The translations under genes were made by a program, and so were the position numbers. A stretch of DNA of 8,390 nucleotides from Actinomycetota bacterium (GTDB taxonomy: Bacteria; Actinomycetota; Actinomycetes; Nanopelagicales; Nanopelagicaceae), in assembly GCA_009700365.1 (NCBI GenBank), contig WLME01000040.1, forward strand, positions 1-8,390, given 5' to 3'. The notes under the pieces were generated by a model. That model saw only the letters and a list, made by a program, of their open reading frames with translations, was not told where the DNA came from and searched no databases. This document shows, piece by piece, positions 1 to 5,306 of this stretch. The stretch's first letter is position 1; each line of letters opens with the position of its first letter.

Positions 1-288
1 ACCCTCAGCGGTGGAGGTAAAGAAGTAATCTCCATTGGAGAAAAGTGTCTCCTGGGAGCAAATTCAGGTCTTGGCATTTCCCTCGGTGATAACTGCGTTA
101 TTGAAGCGGGTACTTATCTCACTGCCGCGGCAAAGGTAACTCTGCCAGATGGTGAAGTTGTAAAAGCTGGATCTCTTTCAGGGGCAAGTAATTTATTGTT
201 TCGTCGAAATTCACTTACTGGAGGCCTTGAAGTTGTTATGCGCACCGGAACATGGGGCGGCTTGAACTCGGTGCTTCACGCCAACTAG
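1..288 (+). CDS. dapD: 2,3,4,5-tetrahydropyridine-2,6-dicarboxylate N-succinyltransferase, C-terminal part (partial, 5' end outside window)
   Basis: Frame 1 is open from the first base to a TAG stop and encodes the last 95 residues of a left-handed beta-helix acyltransferase. DapD transfers a succinyl group from succinyl-CoA to tetrahydrodipicolinate in the cytoplasm, in the succinylase branch of diaminopimelate and lysine synthesis. Visible marks are the hexapeptide-repeat rhythm (SIGEKCLLGANSGLGISLGD, then CVIEAGTYLTAAAKV), the LPDG turn, the LFRRNSLTGG segment and a tail ending in LHAN, all as I remember for actinobacterial DapD rather than the shorter-helix proteobacterial form. The acyl-CoA site built by the upstream repeats is not in view. 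Its stop directly abuts the stop of the converging SpoIID-type gene with no spacer. Identification is confident; the start and upstream context cannot be seen. Confidence 0.9.
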   Translation, partial: TLSGGGKEVISIGEKCLLGANSGLGISLGDNCVIEAGTYLTAAAKVTLPDGEVVKAGSLSGASNLLFRRNSLTGGLEVVMRTGTWGGLNSVLHAN

Positions 289-1476
289 TTAATTAGCTAA
301 TTGGAAGTACGGTGAAGGAATTTTCACTCGACTTCTAAAAGTATCTCCACGCAACAACTTGGTAGAACCATTTCGCGAAGTCCCTTTTATATATGTAACT
401 GCTCCTGCCGAATTTCGAGAAATGACTTCAAGGGATACGACATCAGGAAGCAAAAAGGCTTGTGATACCAGTTCTTGAGTTGCATTTGCCTTCCACGAGG
501 CAAACCTTGGATTTATTTTTGGATTGAGCCCTGCAGGATCTGCAACGGATTGAGTGTAGGAAGTTGCTTGGCCCCATGCATCTGCAGTCGTCTGCGTTGC
601 CCCACCTGATGAGGAGAAGAAGTAAGCCTGAATTGGTTTGCCTTTAGCCAGAATTGCCAAACTCGTTGTTGTGTCCAGATTTGTTCGAATCACGGCCGCT
701 TTCCAGAGCGCACCTATTTTAGGTTCAATCTCCTTCGAATAACCTACAAAGTTTTGATCTGCAATATGTGAGTAGACGTGACAGTCGCATGAAGCTTTAA
801 GAACTCCAACTTTGGCAAGTGCATAAGAGCGCGATGCAATTACCTGCGCTTCCAGTGCTGCTGCGGGCCATGAAGATGGCATCTCACTAATTCCCCACAA
901 ATATTCATCGTGAATCAAAAGCGAATTGGTGACTTCGATTGCACCTTTGATTACTTTCATCTGGATCTGCCCATATCGATATTTCACAGCACTTCCAGGT
1001 TGTGCAAATGTTACGAGTGAATTTGGGCCAGTCCATCTAATGGTGAAGCTCTTACCTGAGACTGGACCTGTTATCGCACCGTTTGCGTCGAGCCTGAAGG
1101 ATGCCTTCTGTTTAGTCATAAAAGTTGCAATAGGCAGTGCATCTGTAGGTCCGACTACTTCGCCTGCAAATATTTGAATTGTTGAATCGGGTGTAGTGGA
1201 TACAAATGAAACCGAGTGCAGCAAATGGCCAATATTCACCCGAATAGTTTGAGTATCAACCACCGGTGTAATGCTTACATCTTTGTAATAGTAATTAAGA
1301 ATGGCTGTTGCGCTCTCGCCGGTTAAGGCATGCGCTCTGGCACCCATCTGGCTCATTCCGACCCCATGGCCATATCCAGCACCAGTAAAAGAGAAAGTTT
1401 GAGGAGTCTCAGCACTTGCAATAGGAATTACAATGAGCGAAAGCAATGCGAGTGTTAAAGCTTTATACATCCTCAT
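289..1476 (-). CDS. Secreted SpoIID/LytB-domain protein, probable peptidoglycan lytic transglycosylase or amidase enhancer
   Basis: About 395 residues. The N-terminus (MRMYKALTLALLSLIVIPIASA) is a clear signal peptide with likely cleavage after ASA, so the protein acts outside the membrane. Next comes GYGHGVGMSQMGA followed by ALTGESATAILNYYYKDV, a SpoIID hallmark. The catalytic-type block is LWGISEMPSSWPAAALEAQV then IASRSYAL; the Glu of SEMP (about residue 198 from this start) matches the SpoIID catalytic glutamate. CDCHVYSHIADQNFVGY and FFSSSGGATQTTADAWG are further family motifs. SpoIID cleaves denuded glycan strands; LytB enhances an amidase. In Bacillus SpoIID the GHGVGMSQ block is C-terminal, so this protein looks circularly permuted. 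Start choice: ATG at 1476 has a weak purine stretch (AAGAAAGAG) upstream and leaves the signal peptide intact; ATG at 1470 is also possible, while ATG at 1500 has no ribosome site and adds a charged extension. It overlaps the ATPase gene by 14 nt, so is probably translationally coupled. No sporulation genes are nearby. Confidence 0.85.
   Translation of the reverse strand: MRMYKALTLALLSLIVIPIASAETPQTFSFTGAGYGHGVGMSQMGARAHALTGESATAILNYYYKDVSITPVVDTQTIRVNIGHLLHSVSFVSTTPDSTIQIFAGEVVGPTDALPIATFMTKQKASFRLDANGAITGPVSGKSFTIRWTGPNSLVTFAQPGSAVKYRYGQIQMKVIKGAIEVTNSLLIHDEYLWGISEMPSSWPAAALEAQVIASRSYALAKVGVLKASCDCHVYSHIADQNFVGYSKEIEPKIGALWKAAVIRTNLDTTTSLAILAKGKPIQAYFFSSSGGATQTTADAWGQATSYTQSVADPAGLNPKINPRFASWKANATQELVSQAFLLPDVVSLEVISRNSAGAVTYIKGTSRNGSTKLLRGDTFRSRVKIPSPYFQLAN
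304..335 (+). other. Possible hairpin downstream of dapD, inside the 3' end of the SpoIID-type gene
   Basis: GAAGT-A-CG-GTGAA (304-316) can pair with TTCAC-T-CG-ACTTC (323-335) as a 12-bp stem with two single-base bulges and a 6-nt loop, starting 15 nt after the dapD stop. The following TAAAAG is not U-rich, so intrinsic termination is unlikely; it might protect the dapD mRNA end. It is preceded by the AT-rich palindrome AATTAGCTAATT (291-302). Confidence 0.3.
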
Positions 1477-2269
1477 CAGATGACGCGCTCTTTCTTGCAT
1501 CTACAAATTCACGATATGCCGCAATTACCTCTGTGGGTTTGCCTCTCATCATGAGTTTGCCCTTATCGAGCCAGACAACTTCATTACAAATATCTTCAAT
1601 CGTTGCAAGTGCATGGCTGACAAGAATGAGTGCCCGATCTGCGGTGCGAAGTTCCTTAATGCGATTGAGGCTCTTCTCTTTAAACTTTACGTCTCCGGTA
1701 CTGAGAGCCTCATCGATAATGAGAATATCTGGTTCGACGACTGCGGCAACAGAAAATGCTAGACGTGCATACATGCCGGAGGAATAAGTGCGCATTGGTG
1801 CATCGATTGCTTCACCTAGCTCGGAGAAATCTGCAATGGCATCAAAGTTGGCATCAATTTCCTCACGAGACATTCCTGCAGCAAGCCCACCTAAGTAGAC
1901 ATTGTCGCGACCAGTCATTGACGGATTAAAACCAACACCTAAAGCAAGAAGCGTACTTACGGATCCGTACACTTCTACGCGCCCTTGTGTGGGAGGCACA
2001 ATTCCAGAAATCACTCGCATCAATGAAGACTTTCCAGCTCCGTTAGAGCCAATAATCCCAAGCACGGTTCCGTAATGCACATCGATCGATACTTCGTTGA
2101 GTGCTCGAACAATTCGAGTGTGCTTCTTGCCTCGACCTAGAGTTTTCAAGCGCGCTTTTAAAGTTGGCTTCTTATCAATAGAGGTTGTGTATGTAAGGCC
2201 GAGATCTTTTACAGTGACTGCGACGCTATGAGGAGAATGTTCGTGGTTATAGTCGGACAGCGAAATCAC
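1463..2269 (-). CDS. ABC transporter ATP-binding protein, polysaccharide/wall-polymer export type (TagH/Wzt-like)
   Basis: 268 residues, cytoplasmic nucleotide-binding subunit expected to pair with the permease encoded just upstream. Walker A is GSNGAGKS (about 74-81), the signature is YSSGM (162-166, the YSSGM form typical of polysaccharide exporters instead of LSGGQ), Walker B is ILIIDE (182-187) with TGD following, and the switch histidine is H219 in LVSHA. The pre-Walker region (KARLKTLGRGK) also matches the exporter subfamily. The protein ends soon after the ATPase core (AYREFVDARK), so it lacks the C-terminal carbohydrate-binding domain of Wzt that recognises a capped glycan. Start is GTG at 2269, inside the permease gene (23-nt overlap), with a GAGGGAG ribosome site formed from the permease's last codons; no other in-frame start is close. 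Its 3' end overlaps the SpoIID-type gene. The exported glycan is not identifiable from sequence. Confidence 0.92.
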   Translation of the reverse strand: MISLSDYNHEHSPHSVAVTVKDLGLTYTTSIDKKPTLKARLKTLGRGKKHTRIVRALNEVSIDVHYGTVLGIIGSNGAGKSSLMRVISGIVPPTQGRVEVYGSVSTLLALGVGFNPSMTGRDNVYLGGLAAGMSREEIDANFDAIADFSELGEAIDAPMRTYSSGMYARLAFSVAAVVEPDILIIDEALSTGDVKFKEKSLNRIKELRTADRALILVSHALATIEDICNEVVWLDKGKLMMRGKPTEVIAAYREFVDARKSASSDEDV

Positions 2270-3074
2270 GCTCCCTCGATAAGAAGAAATATGTTCCTAC
2301 AAAAAAGATAAATAAAGACCACGCTGTTGCATGAATAAGGCCGTAGGTCGAAGGAGCCTCAGCGTGCACAACAACGCGTGACCAAGAATCAAGCAAAAAG
2401 AAGATTGGATTTGCAATTTCTAGTGACTTGATTCGGTCTGAGATATTGGTCGCTTCATAAAGAATAGGAGATAGGTAGAGCAAACTTCGTGTGAGATAAG
2501 GAAGCATGCTCGAGATGTCACGGAAGTAAACATTGATACATGAGATTAATATGGCCATTCCCAGAGCCATTACCAATGCAATTAGCAAGATTGGAATTGC
2601 CCAAAACATTTGCCACGAATAAGGGAGTCCGATTATCTGATGGATTACGGCAAAGACAATAAGGGTTGGAATGAATTTAAAGAGAGCAATTACTGTGGCT
2701 GACATTGGCAACATAATGCGAGGAAAAGAAGTATTAAGAATCAATCGTTGACCCGAAGTGATTGCCTTCACTCCCCCGGTTAAGCTATTTGCAATTAAGT
2801 AAAAGAGGAAAAGGCTTGCGGTCAGATGACCAAATCGAATTGAATCGCTGCTTCCACCAATTACATATATGAGAAGAAAATAGACCGCAGAGAGAAGTAA
2901 TGGGTTGAGAACTAGCCACAGCTGTCCGAAGACTGAACCGTAATTTTGCTCCCGTAGATCAGAGCGAGAAAATTCGGCGATAAAGGTTCGGCGTCTCCAG
3001 AGTGAGCGCAAGTACTCGCGCATGGGCGGCAAACCCGCGCGGAAAGGCTCATAAACAACTACTGGTTTCTCCAC
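2247..3074 (-). CDS. ABC-2 type transporter permease, polysaccharide/wall-polymer export (TagG/RfbA-like)
   Basis: 275 residues with about six membrane helices: roughly 52-72, 85-105, 121-146, 156-183, 194-206 and 247-265. Before the first helix is an amphipathic N-terminal segment (YLRSLWRRRTFIAEFSRSDL, then REQNYGSVFGQLW), and the middle has NVYFRDISSMLPYLTR and SPILYE, all characteristic of the ABC-2 permeases that export undecaprenyl-linked O-antigens, teichoic acids or similar glycans. It should form a dimeric channel with two copies of the ATPase encoded next. Start: GTG at 3074 has no Shine-Dalgarno but a TAGCCT hexamer 7 nt upstream, which could indicate a leaderless internal promoter; ATG at 3023 (residue 18) is an alternative but would remove conserved N-terminal sequence and also lacks a ribosome site. 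The glycosyltransferase stop lies 44 nt upstream. Function class is confident; the substrate is not. Confidence 0.9.
   Translation of the reverse strand: MEKPVVVYEPFRAGLPPMREYLRSLWRRRTFIAEFSRSDLREQNYGSVFGQLWLVLNPLLLSAVYFLLIYVIGGSSDSIRFGHLTASLFLFYLIANSLTGGVKAITSGQRLILNTSFPRIMLPMSATVIALFKFIPTLIVFAVIHQIIGLPYSWQMFWAIPILLIALVMALGMAILISCINVYFRDISSMLPYLTRSLLYLSPILYEATNISDRIKSLEIANPIFFLLDSWSRVVVHAEAPSTYGLIHATAWSLFIFFVGTYFFLSRERDFAVRL
2271..2277 (-). promoter_or_regulatory. Ribosome binding site of the ABC ATPase gene inside the permease gene
   Basis: Minus-strand GAGGGAG lies just before the GTG at 2269 (GAGG core 4 nt away) and is formed by permease codons for Ser-Arg-Glu near its end. It supports the 23-nt gene overlap and translational coupling of the two transporter subunits, which are needed in equal amounts. 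Confidence 0.55.
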
Positions 3075-3081
3075 GTGCGAA

Positions 3082-3087
3082 AGGCTA
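3082..3087 (-). promoter_or_regulatory. Possible -10 element of the ABC permease gene (internal promoter)
   Basis: Minus-strand TAGCCT lies 7 nt before the GTG at 3074, with the same geometry as upstream of ugd and purK. It occupies one arm of the small hairpin at 3083-3098. No -35 is evident. This is weaker than the others because the gene is inside a likely operon. Confidence 0.28.
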
Positions 3088-3098
3088 CCGCAGTAGCC
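3083..3098 (-). other. Small stem-loop between the glycosyltransferase and permease genes
   Basis: GGCTAC and GTAGCC pair perfectly as a 6-bp stem around a 4-nt loop (TGCG on the minus strand), within the 44-nt spacer. Only three T follow on the minus strand (TTTCGCAC), so it is a poor terminator; it could be an attenuator, an mRNA-stabilising hairpin or a protein-binding palindrome over the possible internal promoter. Confidence 0.4.
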
Positions 3099-3118
3099 AC
3101 CTCGTTATTCGGCCTTAA

Positions 3119-4123
3119 CTAGCTTTTTTCATCCAGAGGCACGAGATTCTTTGGTGAAGAGATAAATCCGGCTCCCCATGCGAAGTGCATCGTTGGAATC
3201 ACGGCCAAGAGAAGGAAATACTCTCGAAGAGACGATGCAATTTTGACCGAAGCTATTAGGACAAAAAATAAATAAATGGCGGCAGGAAGAAAGAGTATCG
3301 GCGTGAAAAACCCGGCAATGAGAGACGTTAAGAAGCCAACGAGAGCAACAGGTGGAGCCAGGTAGCGATAATTAATAGTTCCAATATGGCGACGAGAAAC
3401 TACGCGACGCCAGCGACCATATTCAAAATATTGTTTAGCGAGCGCCTTGATAGAAGAACGTGGTCGGTAGGTAACGTGTAATCGCGGATCGAAATACACA
3501 ACACCACCATTTTCGCGCAAACGAAAATTCAGTTCCCAATCTTGTGCACGAGTAAAGCGTTCATCAAATCCACCAATTTCAAGAAGTGCTTCACGTCTAA
3601 ATGCACCTAAGTAGACAGTGTCTACTACACCTGCTTCTCCCCCTGTGTGAAAGCGCGATGCACCAACTCCGAGTGGGCTACGCATCGCTCCCGCGACTGC
3701 CTTCTCGAACGGAGTCACGCCGATAGCTGCCATAACTCCGCCGACATTGACTGCCCCGGTCTTCTTGAGAATTTCTACGACGAGCGATAAATAGCTATTC
3801 GGAATTTGTGCATGGCCATCTACGCGAACTATCACAGGGTTCTGAGATTTCTTAAGAGCAAGATTGAGACCAGCAGCAGTTCTTCCAGTTGGGTTATCTA
3901 CCAGCACGACCCGCGATTCACGTTTGGAGATTGCTTCTGCAATTTCACGAGTTCGATCGTGCGATGGCCCAATCGCAAGAATTACTTCAATTGGCCCGAG
4001 ATAATCCTGAGAAAGTATTGATTGCACTGCATGTTCAAGATGTTTTTCTTCATTCAAGACAGGAAGAATCACGCTAATTGCTGGTGTCGGTGAGGCAAAT
4101 AACTCTGGAGTCGGTGTCGCCAT
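3119..4123 (-). CDS. Family 2 glycosyltransferase, ExoA-like, membrane anchored
   Basis: 334 residues. After a short Pro/Thr-rich leader, the GT-A fold starts with ISVILPVLNEEKHLEHAVQS (16-35). VDGHA (101-105) is the metal-binding DXD-type site in its DGH form, QDWE (194-197) holds the expected acidic catalytic residues, and QYFEYGRWRR (231-240) matches the Q-x-x-R-W-like acceptor block. SRFHTGGEAGVVDTVYLGAF is very like ExoA, the succinoglycan glucosyltransferase. Two or three hydrophobic segments follow (about 257-294 and 301-321), anchoring the enzyme at the membrane where it would extend a lipid-linked glycan from a nucleotide sugar on the inner face. Sugar specificity cannot be read. The ATG start is supported by a strong GGAGGGG site. 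It is the first gene of the minus-strand run leading to the exporter, and diverges from the LCP gene across only 36 nt. Confidence 0.9.
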   Translation of the reverse strand: MATPTPELFASPTPAISVILPVLNEEKHLEHAVQSILSQDYLGPIEVILAIGPSHDRTREIAEAISKRESRVVLVDNPTGRTAAGLNLALKKSQNPVIVRVDGHAQIPNSYLSLVVEILKKTGAVNVGGVMAAIGVTPFEKAVAGAMRSPLGVGASRFHTGGEAGVVDTVYLGAFRREALLEIGGFDERFTRAQDWELNFRLRENGGVVYFDPRLHVTYRPRSSIKALAKQYFEYGRWRRVVSRRHIGTINYRYLAPPVALVGFLTSLIAGFFTPILFLPAAIYLFFVLIASVKIASSLREYFLLLAVIPTMHFAWGAGFISSPKNLVPLDEKS

Positions 4124-4125
4124 AA

Positions 4126-4132
4126 CCCCTCC
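4126..4132 (-). promoter_or_regulatory. Strong ribosome binding site of the glycosyltransferase gene
   Basis: On the minus strand GGAGGGG stands 2 nt before the ATG at 4123 (its GGAGG core is 4 nt away). It is the best Shine-Dalgarno in the window and fixes this start. It contrasts with the divergent LCP gene, which has none. Confidence 0.75.
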
Positions 4133-4147
4133 ACGCTATCGTCCAAG

Positions 4148-4153
4148 TACCCT
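4148..4153 (+). promoter_or_regulatory. Predicted -10 element of the LCP gene (leaderless start)
   Basis: TACCCT fits the actinobacterial TANNNT -10 and ends 6 nt before the GTG start at 4160, so the transcript would begin at or next to the start codon. No convincing -35 is seen. It overlaps the minus-strand -10 TAGGGT by five bases, inside the small inverted repeat ACCC-TAC-GGGT (4149-4159). Confidence 0.4.
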
Positions 4154-4178
4154 ACGGGTGTGAAATCATCCCGTGCAA
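4149..4178 (-). promoter_or_regulatory. Predicted promoter of the glycosyltransferase-exporter-SpoIID operon
   Basis: Reading the minus strand, TTGCAC (plus 4173-4178) as -35 is followed after 18 nt by TAGGGT (plus 4149-4154) as -10. Transcription would begin near 4142, leaving a leader of about 19 nt that includes the GGAGGGG ribosome site. The -35 lies within the first codons of the divergent LCP gene. Prediction from consensus only. Confidence 0.45.
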
Positions 4179-5260
4179 TTCGAATTATTACATCACTCTC
4201 CCTTGGTGTTGTACTCATTGCATCGTTATCGTGGCTCGGGCTAGGTCAGATCAGCGGGCAGATTTCAAGAATTGATGTATTTGGAGCCCTTAAAGATCGC
4301 CCTGAAAAAACATCACGTGCACTCAACTATCTCGTAGTGGGTTCTGATACGCGCGAAGGACTTACAAAGGCGCAGATCAAGGCGCTACGTGTTGGAAGTA
4401 CAGCGGTTGCAGCAGGTGGGCGCTCGGACACAATGCTTTTGGTTCATATTTCAAAAGCTAGGGATGCTGCGTACATCGTTTCAATTCCTCGTGACACATT
4501 AGTCATGATTCCGGCTCACCGTAGCCAAGACGGCAAAAACGATATCCCTGAGCGACCAGGAAAAATTAACGCAGCATTCGCATTCGGAGGAGCACCTCTT
4601 CTTATACAAACAATTGAAGGTAAGACAGATCTCAAGATTGATCATTACGTTGAAGTAAGTTTTGCAGGATTTACAGGCGTAGTCGATGCACTCGGTGGTA
4701 TTCAAGTCTGCTCCAAGGTAGCGATCAATGATCCAAAGAGTCACCTAGTCATGAGTGCAGGCACACACATTCTTGATGGAATTGAAGCTCTGAAATATGT
4801 GCGAACACGTGACTTCGATGGCCGTGGCGATATAGGTCGCATGGAAAGACAACAGCAATTTGTCAGCGCGGTGCTACGCAAAGCGACAAGTAGTGGAGTA
4901 CTTCTGAATCCCATCAAACTTGCGAAGTTTTACAATGCAACAATTTCAACTGTAAAAATGGATTCAGCAGTAAATAAGAGTGATTTACTAACTCTTGCCA
5001 AGCAGATGCGTAATCTTTCATCAGGGAATGTTCGTACTCTTACAGTTCCACTTTCAAATCCAAATGGAAGCTACCCTGGCGTAGGTTCAGTAGTAATTTG
5101 GGATCAGGTGCTTGCAACTGATCTATGGACTCGAATTCGCAACGATGAAGCGCTCGTCGAGACCATTAAGCCAACTGCAACGGCATCCTCTAAGCCTGTA
5201 ATGGTCGACAAATTTAAGACCAAGACTGCTGCAGACAATCCTTGCGCCACCACGAAATAG
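4160..5260 (+). CDS. LytR-CpsA-Psr (LCP) family cell-wall glycopolymer transferase
   Basis: 366 residues. A short cytoplasmic start and one membrane helix (about 8-29) place the catalytic part outside. The LCP domain has YLVVGSDTR (58-65), GRSDTMLLVHI (87-97), IVSIPRDT (106-113), GKINAAFAFGG (134-144), DHYVEVSFAGFTGVVDALGG (161-180), AGTHILDGIEALKYVRTRD (200-218) and GDIGRMERQQQFV (223-235), so the pyrophosphate-binding arginines and aspartates are present. LCP enzymes move undecaprenyl-pyrophosphate-linked glycopolymers onto peptidoglycan (in mycobacteria, arabinogalactan). Cys184 and Cys362 could form a disulfide. The C-terminal tail is low complexity, with no LytR_C domain. The GTG start lacks a Shine-Dalgarno, but TACCCT lies 6 nt before it, suggesting a leaderless mRNA. 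The context (a glycan exporter on one side, Ugd on the other) fits attachment of the polymer that exporter moves. Confidence 0.92.
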   Translation: MKSSRAIRIITSLSLGVVLIASLSWLGLGQISGQISRIDVFGALKDRPEKTSRALNYLVVGSDTREGLTKAQIKALRVGSTAVAAGGRSDTMLLVHISKARDAAYIVSIPRDTLVMIPAHRSQDGKNDIPERPGKINAAFAFGGAPLLIQTIEGKTDLKIDHYVEVSFAGFTGVVDALGGIQVCSKVAINDPKSHLVMSAGTHILDGIEALKYVRTRDFDGRGDIGRMERQQQFVSAVLRKATSSGVLLNPIKLAKFYNATISTVKMDSAVNKSDLLTLAKQMRNLSSGNVRTLTVPLSNPNGSYPGVGSVVIWDQVLATDLWTRIRNDEALVETIKPTATASSKPVMVDKFKTKTAADNPCATTK

Positions 5261-5293
5261 CCCGTCATTTTCCAATTTTAAATAACACTGCAA

Positions 5294-5299
5294 TAGACT
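5294..5299 (+). promoter_or_regulatory. Predicted -10 element of ugd (leaderless start)
   Basis: TAGACT fits TANNNT and ends 7 nt before the ATG at 5307, where no Shine-Dalgarno is present (CCGACTT). The surrounding 46-nt spacer is AT-rich. No good -35 was found. ugd may also be read through from the LCP gene, since no terminator lies between them. Confidence 0.42.
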
Positions 5300-5306
5300 C
5301 CGACTT

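Noticed and set aside
926..1177. Open frame of 83 codons on plus, opposite the SpoIID-type gene
   Set aside because: The product shows no recognisable motif, and the minus-strand frame here encodes conserved SpoIID sequence; this is an antisense shadow.
289..1476. Evidence for sporulation from the SpoIID similarity
   Set aside because: SpoIID/LytB domains occur widely in non-sporulating bacteria, and no other sporulation gene is present.
1446..1787. Open frame of 113 codons on plus across the ATPase/SpoIID junction
   Set aside because: Ser/Leu-rich antisense of the ATPase signature and Walker B region; no ribosome site and no family resemblance.
3806..4077. Two overlapping short frames on plus opposite the glycosyltransferase
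   Set aside because: Both are antisense to the conserved GT-A core and code for no recognisable domain.
2247..4123. Lipopolysaccharide O-antigen cluster
   Set aside because: The exporter and glycosyltransferase resemble such genes, but the LCP protein and actinobacterial flanking genes point to a Gram-positive wall glycopolymer.
4499..4744. Cys-rich 81-codon frame on minus within the LCP gene
   Set aside because: The cysteines come from antisense reading of LCP codons; no supporting start signal.
5261..5306. Terminator between the LCP gene and ugd
   Set aside because: The spacer is AT-rich with T-runs but contains no inverted repeat able to form a stable stem.
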